The position numbers and the translations under genes are program-made. A stretch of DNA of 64,000 nucleotides from Hygrophila difformis (Eukaryota; Streptophyta; Magnoliopsida; Lamiales; Acanthaceae), in assembly GCA_030278955.1 (NCBI GenBank), contig JAOANR010000006.1, positions 50,992,915 through 51,056,914 of the forward strand, read 5' to 3'. This document shows positions 1-10,900 of this stretch, one piece after another. The notes beneath the pieces were generated by a model, which searched no databases, was not told the origin of the DNA, and saw only the letters and a list, made by a program, of their open reading frames with translations. Each line of letters opens with the position of its first letter. Positions within the stretch are counted from its first letter, which is position 1.

Positions 1-763
1 TCGGGCATGTTTCATATGGGAATGTCACATTCACATCGAATTCCCACCTTGGTGGGAATGTTAGGGGGTTTTTGTGGGAATGTGATTTCCACATAGAGGA
101 CTGGTAATCTTAGATTACCACCTCCACTTCGCATACTTTTATACTAATTTGACTTTTATACCCTCATTTTTATACTTATTTTACTTATAAATTTAGATAT
201 TTGTATTCTAAAAAATAATAAATATATGAAATTTAATTTTTAAAAATCAATTGAAAAATTTTAAATTATTTAAACATATTTTTAATATATATCTTCATAT
301 TTTTTAAAAAAATTTATTTATCTTTTATATAAAAAAATAAAAATAATAAGGATTTAGAGACATTAAATGACTAATTATAATATAATAAATTACATATAAA
401 TAATTTTCCATATTAAAATAAGAAAACCAGCTTAAATATTTTCTATAACATATTTATAACTTTAATTCAATTGAAATTCAAGGACATTATAGTAAATTAG
501 TTAGAATCGAAAATCTAAGATTCTTAATTTAACCAAACGTAATAATATTAAACCATAAAAAGATGAGATTTCCAGCAATCTCATATTCCCATTAATCTCA
601 CACTCCCAACAATTACATTTCCACTAGTAATCGAAGATCTCTCCAACCAAATGGACCGTTAGGAAAATAAATATCCACACGCTAAGGCCATGACAATGTA
701 TTTTATTTTCGAATTTTCTTTTTCTTTTTCCTAGAGTGTAATCTCGTTACTATATGACTCAAG
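1..763. other. AT-rich spacer, no gene seen
   Basis: No gene-like open frame. GGGAATG-type motifs occur near both ends (about 20-95 and 565-620), which suggests a degraded TIR element whose left end lies outside the window. The middle is over 75% A+T by eye. Confidence 0.5.
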
Positions 764-768
764 GGTTA

Positions 769-1393
769 TGTTAACATCAAAATTCTAGGCCCAATAAGTT
801 GATTTGTTTGGCCCAGTAAATTCAGTCCAATCCATTTTTCGAGGCCCGGTCCAATTCAAGAGTTATCCGGATAAGGACATGGGTGAGAAGCCGCCATCCA
901 ATCCATAGGTCTATCCGGATGATGAATCATGGTGAGATGTAACATTAAAGACTGTGGAGAGAATCACGGCATTGAGACTTTTGGGGCTGCAACCTTGGAG
1001 AGGATGGTGGAAAAGGGAACGGTTGCACAATCAGAAGAGCTGCAGTCAAAGAGGGAGAGGATCCCAACATCAATACAGCGCACCATCAAGGGAGGAGAAT
1101 CCGGAGTTTTTAATACGCCTATTGAAGCCAGGCATCACCCCATTCCCCTATAAAAGGCTGAAGGAGACATGGGAGCAGGGATAACCTCAAGACAACTCTC
1201 AAAGAGCCTCTTATATTTCTTCTAGTTTTTTACTGCTTTCTGTATTTTTCATTCCTTTAAGCTTTCAGTCCAATTTACCGCTTTCTTACAGATTTTTGTT
1301 TAATTCTTGTATTTCAATTACAGTACCTTTGTAATTCTTCAACAACAATTCAATTTCAGTTTCTTCTTTCCCTCAAAATTTATACGGATAACA
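769..1393 (+). repeat. 5' LTR, outer copy
   Basis: 625 bp, TG...CA. It contains a TATA-like TATAAAA at 1149-1155. Short open frames inside it are repeated in every LTR copy and are not genes. Confidence 0.92.
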
Positions 1394-1397
1394 AATT

Positions 1398-2003
1398 GGC
1401 CCAATAAGTTGATTTGTTTGGCCCAGTAAATTCAGTCCAATCCATTTTTCGAGGCCCGGTCCAATTCAAGAGTTATCCGGATAAGGACATGGGTGAGAAG
1501 CCGCCATCCAATCCATAGGTCTATCCGGATGATGAATCATGGTGAGATGTAACATTAAAGACTGTGGAGAGAATCACGGCATTGAGACTTTTGGGGCTGC
1601 AACCTTGGAGAGGATGGTGGAAAAGGGAACGGTTGCACAATCAGAAGAGCTGCAGTCAAAGAGGGAGAGGATCCCAACATCAATACAGTGCACCATCAAG
1701 GGAGGAGAATCCGGAGTTTTTAAGACGCCTATTGAAGCCAGGCATCACCCCATTCCCCTATAAAAGGCTGAAGGAGACATGGGAGCAGGGATAACCTCAA
1801 GACAACTCTCAAAGAGCCTCTTATATTTCTTCTAGTTTTTTACTGCTTTCTGTATTTTTCATTCCTTTAAGCTTTCAGTCCAATTTACCGCTTTCTTACA
1901 GCTTTTTGTTTAATTCTTGTATTTCAATTACAGTACCTTTGTAATTCTTCAACAATAATTCAATTTTAGTTTCTTCTTTCCCTCAAAATTTATACGGATA
2001 ACA
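1398..2003 (+). repeat. Second, tandem 5' LTR copy (lacks first 19 bp)
   Basis: Repeats the outer LTR from its GGCCCAATAAG at 788 onward, with a period of 610 bp. The junction AAATTGGC|CCAATAAG joins the GGC of the primer-binding-site sequence to the GGC inside the LTR. The copy ends exactly at the true PBS. It carries private substitutions relative to the outer LTR (for example near 1688 and 1722). Confidence 0.92.
1759..1765 (+). promoter_or_regulatory. LTR TATA box (inner 5' LTR)
   Basis: TATAAAA in the LTR. The same box is at 1149-1155 and 5244-5250. The copy nearest the gag frame is the likely driver of genomic RNA; this is inferred from position only. Confidence 0.5.
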
Positions 2004-2023
2004 AATTGGCACGCCCAGTGGGA
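2004..2023 (+). other. Primer-binding site
   Basis: AATTGGCACGCCCAGTGGGA directly follows the LTR end. The TGGCACGCCCAGTGGGA core is shared with the second LTR element of this window (48353-48373), so both probably use the same tRNA primer. I do not assign the tRNA. Confidence 0.75.
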
Positions 2024-2060
2024 CACGAGATTGAGACCACATCCGCTTTAGACTCAGTTT

Positions 2061-3758
2061 ATGCAATTGAGATCTGGACGTATAGTGAGAGACTTAACCC
2101 AGACGTTTGAGGAAATGACACTTCAAGAGGACACACCGATTAGGACACTCATTGAAAACAACGCCGATGATACGGCGGGTGTTTCTCAACAACAGGGAAT
2201 TGTTCAAGTTCCCACTTTATCGGAACAAATGCGGCTGTCGATGACTGAGTCGATGGCCGAATTCATGCCTATGTTAACGAGGCACCTTATGGATGTATTG
2301 CGGCTTGCCATGGCCGATCAAGTTGATAAAATCTGTGGATCCCTGCGTACTCAGCAGGAAGGGTCTTCAGGTGGCATGACTATGCCAGCAAACACTACAG
2401 GTTCGGGGCCGTATGGCGGCCAAAGGACTTGGGGGACAACACTCAACCAGCCGCCATTGGTATCTGAATCCACAGGGCTGGCCAGTCAGCCTCCATTTCC
2501 ATATGCTTCTTCCACTCATGCGGCGCCTATGCCTAACTTTGGATATGCGGCATCCCCCATGCCGACCTATGCTGCGTCAAGTTATTTGATGCCAAATACT
2601 GGATCGAGCTACACAGCGATCCCTGGGGTGCCACGCCATGTGACGACGCCTCACACACCATTTGGAGTGGCAGCATCACCACAAGCCAACATCCACAACC
2701 CAGCCGCCAATCCACCTTACCAAGTGGCGGCTCAATGTGGCATCCCAGCCGCCATTCCACAATACTCTATGGTGGCACCTCAGGCCGCTATCCCTACTCA
2801 CCAGATGGCGGCTCAACCCGCCAATCCTACACACCCTGTGGCGGGTCACACTCCTCAGGCCAAGATACCTCATCAGGACGCGATGCCTCCTCAGGCCGCG
2901 ATGCCTCTTCAGGCTGCGATGCCTCATCAGGCCGCGATGTCTCCTCAAGTCGCGATGCCTCCTCAGGCCGCTCAAGCCGCGATGCCTCCTCAAGCCGCGA
3001 TGCCTCCCACACAGGCACCAGTGGTATCACCCGAGGTGTTAGCAGATATGATACAACAACACTTTGGGATTCAGCTAAAGCCGATGGAACGGTCCACATA
3101 CAAGAAGCCATACCCTGATTGGGTAGACACCATGCAGCCATATCCCAGGGGCTTCAAGATGCCCGAGTTCACCACGTTCTCAGGGGACGGCGAGAAGTCC
3201 ACAGTGGAGCATGTTGGCAGATTCACTGCTCAATGTGGCGAAGCAGCGGCCAATGATTGGCTGAAGCTGAGGTTGTTCAGTTCGTCTTTAACTGGACCTG
3301 CTTTCGCATGGTTTGCATCCTTGCGGCCTAACTCAATTCAAAATTGGGCCGATCTTGAGCGGGCATTTCATGACAGGTTCTACACACACCTGTCACAGGT
3401 TAGTCTTGCAGATCTCACTAATGTCAAACAGTTTGTCGATGAGGCGGCAAACACTTTCGTTAACAGATTGCAGCGGCTTAAGGATCGATGCACTATGGGA
3501 GTCCCTGATAGGGAGATAGCCAATATTGCAGTGGCGAATATGTTGCCAAAATTGAAAAAATGTTTAATTGTACATGATTCCACTAATCTTGCCCAGCTGG
3601 CCGAGAAAGCGGCCCGCTTGGAAAAGTTCCTTGAGGAACAAGATGAGAAACGTCGTCCTACATACGGGTCTTCTTTTAATGAGTTGAAACCCAGTAGAGA
3701 GGAAGATGAACCAGTGGTGGCCAACGCAATAACCCTGGGTAGAAACAACCCTGGATAA
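2061..3758 (+). CDS. gag: Ty3/gypsy-type Gag protein of the LTR element
   Basis: 565-residue intact frame beginning 37 bp after the primer-binding site. The N-terminal third is low in recognisable structure and rich in Pro/Ala/Met. Residues about 270-315 are a tandem hexapeptide of type PQAAMP, encoded by an 18-bp DNA repeat. Residues about 350-500 match the retrotransposon Gag capsid family: a WLKLRLFSSSLTG..AWF core followed by W.DLE.AFHDRFY and an F..RLQ.LKDRC segment. Gag packages the element RNA into virus-like particles. No CCHC zinc knuckle follows, and the frame stops before any pol domain, unlike autonomous relatives. ATG 2061 is the first in frame. The main uncertainty is whether the protein is still made. 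Confidence 0.88.
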   Translation: MQLRSGRIVRDLTQTFEEMTLQEDTPIRTLIENNADDTAGVSQQQGIVQVPTLSEQMRLSMTESMAEFMPMLTRHLMDVLRLAMADQVDKICGSLRTQQEGSSGGMTMPANTTGSGPYGGQRTWGTTLNQPPLVSESTGLASQPPFPYASSTHAAPMPNFGYAASPMPTYAASSYLMPNTGSSYTAIPGVPRHVTTPHTPFGVAASPQANIHNPAANPPYQVAAQCGIPAAIPQYSMVAPQAAIPTHQMAAQPANPTHPVAGHTPQAKIPHQDAMPPQAAMPLQAAMPHQAAMSPQVAMPPQAAQAAMPPQAAMPPTQAPVVSPEVLADMIQQHFGIQLKPMERSTYKKPYPDWVDTMQPYPRGFKMPEFTTFSGDGEKSTVEHVGRFTAQCGEAAANDWLKLRLFSSSLTGPAFAWFASLRPNSIQNWADLERAFHDRFYTHLSQVSLADLTNVKQFVDEAANTFVNRLQRLKDRCTMGVPDREIANIAVANMLPKLKKCLIVHDSTNLAQLAEKAARLEKFLEEQDEKRRPTYGSSFNELKPSREEDEPVVANAITLGRNNPG

Positions 3759-3769
3759 CGGCCCTAGGA

Positions 3770-4795
3770 CGCCATCGATAGCGGCCTTCGAGGCCGAATA
3801 TTTGATGGCTGATGAATGGCGGCCTGGTTGAGGATGGCGCCTGGCCGATGATGGTGGCCTCACTGACCACGCATGTGGGCGAAAGCCAATGGCGGCCGGG
3901 TGTAGGCCGATGGCAGCCGAGCAAAGGCGAATGGCGGCCGGTCCCGTGGAGATGGAGGCTGGCGGCCTAGAGCGGTGTCCTCGATAGATGGCGGCGATAG
4001 GAAGGGTGGCGGCACTCAACAGCAGTTGGCGGCCGAGGATGAAGTTGGCGGCTCCCCGATCAAGGATGGCGGCCTGTGGAGAGATGGCGGCCCGTGCTTA
4101 CTGACGGCGCTGGGTGGATGTGTTGGCGGCGCTTGGAGTGTGGGCTGGTGGCGTTCGCGTGCTCGGTTGGCAGCGCTCGGGAGCTCGATGGCAGCAATCC
4201 GGAGGATGGCGGTGTTTGAAGGAGCGGCAACCCGAGGACGTCGGCGACCCGAGGGATGGCGGCGATTCCTGGTTGGCGACATGCTGGGAGCTGGCGGCTG
4301 CCAACACCGAGGCTGGCGGAGGACACTCTCGGGATGGCGGTGTTTCTGGAATTGGCGGCGCTCGGAAGGCTGCAGCAGCGCTCAAGGCTGGCGGCATCCG
4401 GAGATGGCGGCGAGCTGCAGGCGCTGGCGGCACTCGAGGTAGGCGATGGCGGCACTTGGAGGTTGCTGGCGGCGCTTGGAACCAAGGCTGGCGGCAGGCG
4501 AGAGGCTGGCGGCCCGTGGAGGCTGGCGGTATCCGGAGATGGCGGCGAGCTGCAGGCGCTGGCGACACTCGAGGCAGGTGATGGCGGCACTTGGAGGTTG
4601 CTGGCGGCATCTGGATGCTGGCGGCTGCGTTCAAGACTGGCGGCTCTGGAGGTGGTTGCCGGCGCTCCACCGTTGGCGGCCCCGAGGTGTTGGCGGCCGG
4701 AAGGGTGTTGGCGGCTCGCAGCGACAACGGCAGCCCAAGGAAAGAATTTGGCGGCTCAGGGTGCTCCTCAATGGCGGCGTGGCGGCCGACCTAAG
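3770..4795. repeat. GC-rich degenerate minisatellite (GATGGCGGC-type)
   Basis: About 1 kb between the gag stop and the polypurine tract consists of loosely repeated TGGCGGC/GATGGCGGC words separated by variable spacers. Larger imperfect repeats are visible, for example the block at 4395-4470 recurring at 4530-4600. All six frames stay open for long stretches because of composition, so the 150-209 residue frames here are not good gene candidates. It occupies the place of pol. Confidence 0.8.
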
Positions 4796-4850
4796 TGGGC
4801 CTGGATCAAACGCGCAGATCTGTCTTAAAATGCTAATTAGACAAATTGCG

Positions 4851-4863
4851 CGAGGGGGGCATC
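4851..4863 (+). other. Polypurine tract
   Basis: CGAGGGGGGCATC immediately precedes the 3' LTR TGTTAACATC, the expected site of plus-strand DNA priming. Confidence 0.75.
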
Positions 4864-5488
4864 TGTTAACATCAAAATTCTAGGCCCAATAAGTTGATTT
4901 GTTTGGCCCAGTAAATTCAGTCCAATCCATTTTTCGAGGCCCGGTCCAATTCAAGAGTTATCCGGATAAGGACATGGGTGAGAAGCCGCCATCCAATCCA
5001 TAGGTCTATCCGGATGATGAATCATGGTGAGATGTAACATTAAAGACTGTGGAGAGAATCACGACATTGAGACTTTTGGGGCTGCAACCTTGGAGAGGAT
5101 GGTGGAAAAGGGAACGGTTGCACAATCAGAAGAGCTGCAGTCAAAGAGGGAGAGGATCCCAACATCAATACAGCGCACCATCAAGGGAGGAGAATCTGGA
5201 GTTTTTAAGACGCCTATTGAAGCCAGGCATCACCCCATTCCCCTATAAAAGGCTGAAGGAGACATGGGAGCAGGGATAACCTCAAGACAACTCTCAAAGA
5301 GCCTCTTATATTTCTTCTAGTTTTTTACTGCTTTCTGTATTTTTCATTCCTTTAAGCTTTCAGTCCAATTTACCGCTTTCTTACAGCTTTTTGTTTAATT
5401 CTTGTATTTCAATTACAGTACCTTTGTAATTCTTCAACAACAATTCAATTTCAGTTTCTTCTTTCCCTCAAAATTTATACGGATAACA
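4864..5488 (+). repeat. 3' LTR
   Basis: 625 bp, same termini as the outer 5' LTR, followed by the GGTTA target duplication. Confidence 0.93.
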
Positions 5489-5710
5489 GGTTACCAATTA
5501 ATAAAGCATCAAAGATGAAATGGATTAAAAAAAGAATGATGTCCAATTCTACCTCGATCTAGGAGTGACGACAATGGAGGGCTCGACGCCACGACCTTTT
5601 TCGAAGGGTGGTGTGTGGTAGTGTGGGAAGATATGACTTTTATGTTATGTGTATATAATAGTTGAAAGTGAATATAGTAGTTTTGGAAGTGTATAGTGTA
5701 GTGGAAGTAG

Positions 5711-5879
5711 TAGTTGTTGTTTTTTTTTTATTTTTTTTTATTTTTTTAAAAAAAAACATTGACACTCATGTGTCGGTAAAGATATGTGTGAGTCCAAGCC
5801 ACACAAATTACAAATAGGGATAAATGGGAGTGATGGAAGGCCGAGTGGAAATCGAAACCCCAACCATATTCTCCAAAGG
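5711..5879 (-). mobile_element. tRNA-derived SINE (family A, long-tail variant)
   Basis: Flanked by a perfect 20-bp target duplication, GTATAGTGTAGTGGAAGTAG, at 5691-5710 and 5880-5899. T-rich left end (tail of a minus-strand copy), then a body with ACACAAATTACAAA shared by other copies and the tail segment GACACTCATGTGTCGG also seen at 25180. A degraded box-B-like sequence lies near 5855. Confidence 0.8.
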
Positions 5880-5899
5880 GTATAGTGTAGTGGAAGTAG

Positions 5900-6079
5900 T
5901 TTTTTTTTTTTTTTTTTTTTTTGCTGAAAAGCCTATACATGCTAGAAAATGGGTGGTGGGAGCCTATGTCACACAAATTACAAAGGAAATAAAAGGGAGG
6001 GATAGGGGAGCGGTGGAGAGTCGAACCTCCAGCTTTCGAAGTCAATGGACTTAACGACTTGAACTAAGTTCTCATCCCC
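5900..6079 (-). mobile_element. tRNA-derived SINE (family A)
   Basis: Read on the minus strand it has a tRNA-like head (GATGAGAACTTAGTTCAAG), a pol III box B (GGTTCGACTCTCC), a conserved TTTGTAATTTGTGTG body and a 23-base A tail (T run 5900-5922). It abuts the SINE at 5711-5879. Confidence 0.82.
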
Positions 6080-6908
6080 AAAGGAAGTCGTCGTTGAATA
6101 TTAAGAGACAATAATTGAAAGTGAAAGAAAAAAAACACTACTAGGAAGTGATGGAACAAAGAGAGAACAGTGACCTGGTTACTTGTAGGAAAACATGATC
6201 GAGCCAAGGGAAATATTATTACACTACAAGACTTTTTTTTTGGGCAACAAAAAAGTTTAGTAAAATTGGGTCACGAAAGGGGTTAGCGAACAAAATTCAT
6301 TAGCGACAAAAGTTTTAGAGACCGAATTCGAAACTTTTCTAGTACTAGTATTTACAAAAACTGTACATAGGTCTTCACCAAGTATGGGATGTGATTATTT
6401 TTCGTCACAATAATTTGCATGGCATCATGCAAAAGCGACAAACATCAACATATTAGCTCTCTAGCTAGAGTCTTCTATAATGCACATATTTAATGGGCTA
6501 ATTAAGACATGAGACATGTAGGGTTCTCACAATGAATCGATGCTTAAGTATGAAGTCCTGGTAAACTTTGAAGTTGGGATGATAAGGAGCACAAGAATAT
6601 AAAAAGTCCATAAGGCCACAAGGGGGGTAGCCCATAGGGGCTAGGTTCACATTGGTTGTCACCTATGATTAGATTGAAAAAAATTATTACTATAAAGAAC
6701 AAAAATAAAAATAAAAAAATAAAATAAAAATAAAAATAAAAATCTGCCTAACTTAGAAGTGAGATCACTAAACATCAACTCCCACAAATGGGTTGCGGAT
6801 ACGAGATGAATGTAAAAAGAAGCTATAATTTTTATTTTTCTAATTTTCTTCCAAGTCTTGTCCTCGCCTATCGGTCCTCATTTATTATTATTCCCAATTA
6901 CTCCAATA
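6080..6908. other. AT-rich spacer
   Basis: No gene. A-rich runs near 6690-6740. Nothing else recognised. Confidence 0.5.
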
Positions 6909-6922
6909 CCTTGCGCTAACGA

Positions 6923-7085
6923 GGCGAGGACTTAGCCCAAGTGATTAAGTCTATTGACTTCCAGAGGTTCGATTCTCCACTGGCCCCCTATGTCTCCCCT
7001 TTATTTCCTTTATAATTTATTTAGTATGAGTTCCCACCATTCATTTCCTAACCTGTATAGGTTGTTCAGAAAAAAAAAAAAAAAT
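6923..7085 (+). mobile_element. tRNA-derived SINE (family A)
   Basis: Box A-like TTAGCCCAAGTGATTAAG, box B GGTTCGATTCTCC, the shared TTTATTTCCTTTATAATTT body and a 16-base A tail. Flanked by a 14-bp target duplication with one mismatch, CCTTGCGCTAACGA at 6909-6922 and CCTTGCGGTAACGA at 7086-7099. Confidence 0.88.
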
Positions 7086-7129
7086 CCTTGCGGTAACGAA
7101 ATGAGTAGCTAAATCGTACTACAAGTGGT

Positions 7130-7315
7130 TTGCCAATTTGCTGAACAAACATTACAAGTTAGGAAATTGGTGTTGGGTGTTCAATCCATACAAATTACTA
7201 AAGGACACCGGATGAGTAATCGAAACCTCCAACCTCTACCTCCAACCTCAACCTGAAGGTTGAAAATAAGGAAATTTGATTATCAGATCAAATACTCATC
7301 CCAATCCTCATCCCA
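7130..7315 (-). mobile_element. Degenerate family-A SINE
   Basis: On the minus strand it shows a GATGAGGATTGGGATGAG head, a box-B-like GGTTTCGATTACTC, a GTAATTTGTATGG body and a CCTAACTTGTAATG tail. It is diverged and no target duplication is evident. Confidence 0.55.
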
Positions 7316-7474
7316 ACCGTGATATATTTAAAATCATCAATAGAGTAAAAAAAGTAAATAAAAAAAGGTAAAGGATCGGAAAAGGGATATTTTAGAAAAA
7401 TAATTCGAAGGTCCCACAAACCTTCAAAAATATCACAATATCAAAAAGTTAAAAACAAAATACTTGTATTTATT

Positions 7475-7641
7475 TTTTAGCTGAATAACAGGGTATCCCA
7501 TGTCACATTGGACCCAAGACTAATTCCTCCTCGAGTATTTGCAAGGGCAATTAAGGGCGTCTATCCCAAAACAGTTTTTTGCATACACAAGGCTCGAACC
7601 CGAGACCTTGCTTAAGCGACTAGAGCTCCATCCACTCAAGC
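7475..7641 (-). mobile_element. tRNA-derived SINE (family B)
   Basis: Perfect 19-bp target duplication, CAAAATACTTGTATTTATT, at 7456-7474 and 7642-7660. On the minus strand the head has box A GGCTTGAGTGGATGG and box B GGGTTCGAGCC, followed by a body unlike family A (GGGATAGACGCCCTTAATTG, TTAGTCTTGGGTCCAATG). It lies about 280 bp upstream of the expansin start codon. Confidence 0.9.
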
Positions 7642-7720
7642 CAAAATACTTGTATTTATTAATTCCCCTTGTTCCACATTCTTTATTGTTATTTGTTATA
7701 CATACAGTATACGTACAAAT

Positions 7721-7732
7721 TCTATATATACA
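7721..7732 (+). promoter_or_regulatory. Possible TATA box of the expansin gene
   Basis: TCTATATATACA about 195 bp before the ATG and 80 bp 3' of the SINE insertion. Chosen by position and sequence only; AT-rich alternatives exist (for example 7832). Confidence 0.35.
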
Positions 7733-7924
7733 CACACATGTATGTATGATGTACCGAACAAACTGCATCAGAGTAGTAGTACAGTCCTGAGTTTCCCACC
7801 GCACTGTTATTACCACACCGAAAAACGGGAAAAACAAATTTATATACTAAAATCCTTAAAATAAAAGTGTCGGCAGACTCCACTTTCGCTTCCGCCGCCA
7901 CTTCCACGCGCCTCCGTCGCAATA

Positions 7925-10900
7925 ATGTCTGCTCCTCCGGCATTTCCCCATTTCATTTTCTTCATAATGCTCCTCGTGACCGCCGCCGCCACGGCAGCCG
8001 TCACTCCGGACCTGCATTGGAAGCCGGCGACGGCCACGTGGTACGGAAGCCCCGAAGGCGACGGCAGCGACGGCGGCGCCTGCGGTTACGGCTCGCTGGT
8101 GGATGTGAAGCCAATGCGAGCCCGCGTCGGCGCCGTCAGCCCGGTGCTGTTCAAGGGCGGCGAGGGCTGCGGCGCCTGCTACAAAGTCAAGTGCCTCGAC
8201 CGCTCCATTTGCTCCCGCCGGGCGGTGACCGTCATCATAACCGACGAGTGCCCCGGCGGATACTGCTCCAATGGCCGCACGCATTTCGACCTCAGCGGCG
8301 CCGCATTCGGCCGGATGGCTGTTGCCGGAAGCGGCGGGCAGCTGCGCAACCGCGGCGAAATTCCGGTCATCTTCCGGAGGTATGTAATTAATTCTCTAAT
8401 TTGCTAATTTCTTCATATTGTCTTGTGCTTACATACATAAACTTGTTTTATTATTTTTTATTTATTTATTTATTTATTTATTTTATATCCACACTCTGTG
8501 ATTCTTAACGGTCTTGTTCTGTTTTGTCATTTTCTACTTTAATTTATTGCTTGTGGATTTTAATTTATTTTTATTCCATTAACTGCTAACTAAAATTTCT
8601 TTATTCTGAAAGAGAGATTCTGTCAAGAAACACAAAACAATCCATCTTACTCTCATTTAGGATTTTCCTCACTAGTGAAATTTTGCATCTAATTTTTCTG
8701 AAAGATAATTTTGAAGTCTGAGAAAATTAGAGAATTTTCAAATAAGCATATAGTATAATTAATGTGGTGAGAATTCTTCCATGTCAGTTTGACTATTAGT
8801 TAATTTACTGTACGGCTTAAATCCTACACATGATTTACTTACACACTTGACACACTCTAGTAATGAAAAAAAAAAAAAGGAAAAAAAATAAGTGTTTTCA
8901 ACAAAACATTCCAACTATAAAATTGTTGAAATTATTACCTTGAAAGGGGTATTCTTTTTAAAATTTATTTTTAACTGTTATGAATAAATTGTACACATAA
9001 TTTAAGGAAGATAGGGAAATGCTAGGTAGCAACACATTTTGTAATAAGTAAAAAGGAATAATTAAATTATATATTAATAGAAAAATATATACTACCGTAA
9101 ATACTGTAGTACTTTTTCAGTGTAGCATAATTTTACAATAATATGGAAAGGAAATTATTGTAGCATATTTAATATTCAAATTGGAATGGAAATAAAAAAA
9201 TAAATAAAATGTAATAATAGAAATAAAACGTGAGCAAAAGAAAAGAAATAGAGCAATGTATAATGGTGAGGGCCACAATTCCACAAACAGAATTTTTTTT
9301 AAAAAAAAATGCAATAATTGATATTTTTAAGTGAATGCCGTTAGCATTAACCAATTCTGCTTTTGTGTACTTTCCCACATTTGTCTCTAGACGGTCCGGT
9401 CCCCCTACGCCTTGTCTATGCAATTTCTTTCTCATACTATCATCAATTTTAAAATAAAACATAAAAAAAGAACAAAAATATTATAATAATAAATAATATT
9501 GAAAAGAAACAAAAGAGTCAAGTTACTCTCATGTTAATTGTTTTGTTAATAGTTGAAAGTCTTGTATACTTCTTCTGGCTCGTCGTGTACTTTGAATTAT
9601 TTCATTTTAATTAATTATGTTTTTCTTTTTATAAAAATAAAATAAAACCTCCCATAATGGCCAATGGAGACATACTGGGCGTTTAGTCAAAAGTATGCAG
9701 CACCTATCAACTGACCAATTGTCAATTGAGCAGACATATGCTCATCCAAAAAAACTGAGCAGACATATACTACTCTACGTTGCCTTTTAGTTGTCTTTTT
9801 TAGAGATTAAAAAGTGTATTTACTATATTGTCTTTCACTTTACATAAATGCTATTTATTAACATTAAGAATGAATTTAGTTGAAGGGTAAAAATATAAAT
9901 TTATAAGTTAATTAGTGCAAACCTTGGTTACTGAAATTGAGCTGAATGAGAACTATTTATGAACGGAGGGAGTATGTCATATTCTTCAAATATTTTATTG
10001 TGATCAATCTGCAGCTACAATGCACTTCCATATGAATATGTTTTTTTTAAAATAAAAAAAAAAAAAAAGCGGAAGCCAGAAAAGAAATTCATATGGATAT
10101 GGTTGGTTGCGCAATGACTTTTTTTGTGATATACTATTCGATAAAGAATATAAGTATATGGTAATTTTTTTGTGATATAAACAGGACACCGTGCAAGTAT
10201 CCTGGGAAGAATATAGCGTTCCATGTTAACGAGGGATCGACAAACTATTGGTTGTCGCTATTGGTAGAATACGAGGATGGAGATGGTGATGTGGGATCCA
10301 TGCACATACGACAGGTAAACTTGGCTTATACTACCTACTTGCATAGTTCTATTGGACTACAATATTAGCAGCTCTTAAACTGTCGTTGAAATCCTAAAAC
10401 TTATTGTTGAAAAACAAAATTTTCATCAATAATATTAGAAAATTCAACAGCATGAATATTTCTGTCGTTGGGGTTCTTTCTTAGAACTTGTTATCCAAAA
10501 TTTGACTTCAACAACATTTTTCACACTCACATTCATGTTTTAAAGATTCCTTTCTAGAGATATTAACATATTTTAAAACAAAATACTACTCCTACTATAG
10601 ATCATTATAAACTCAATGTATCATTAACTTAGGTCAAATGGCTGGATTCAAAACACTTTTCAGCTCAGTTTAGTAGCTGACGTGTCACCACTCTAGCTAT
10701 CAACTGAAAATTAATTTGAATTCGATCATTTGACCTAATCTGATGACTCATCAATAGATTTACATTGATCAATTCTTTGAAATCATATATTCAATCGGGT
10801 TTAGATATGGTGCTGAATGAGTGATATTCAACAAGTGTTGGTGTGCTAATTCGGTGAGATGTGTGTTGGTTATTAATAAGGTGTGTTGGGTATTTTTAAT

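Larger units (their letters stand above)
769..5488 (+). mobile_element. Non-autonomous gag-only LTR retrotransposon with doubled 5' LTR
   Basis: Terminal repeats start TGTTAACATC and end ATACGGATAACA. The element is flanked by a perfect 5-bp target-site duplication, GGTTA at 764-768 and 5489-5493. Order: LTR, second LTR copy lacking its first 19 bases, primer-binding site, gag frame, about 1 kb of GC-rich minisatellite-like DNA, polypurine tract, 3' LTR. No protease, reverse transcriptase, RNase H or integrase is present, so mobilisation would need proteins from a Ty3/gypsy relative (inference from the gag type). The outer LTRs differ at only about four sites that I could spot in 625 bp, indicating a recent insertion. 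Confidence 0.93.

Noticed and set aside
929..1184. 74- and 76-codon frames in the LTR, repeated at 1539-1794 and 5024-5279
   Set aside because: They lie wholly inside the LTR copies and repeat with them; no family match.
3975..4883. Long overlapping frames on both strands in the GC-rich repeat
   Set aside because: All frames are open because of repeat composition; products are low-complexity Gly/Trp/Arg or Pro/Ala strings.
7856..8370. Frames opposite and overlapping expansin exon 1
   Set aside because: Shadows of a GC-rich exon; the expansin frame has clear domain matches and splice sites.
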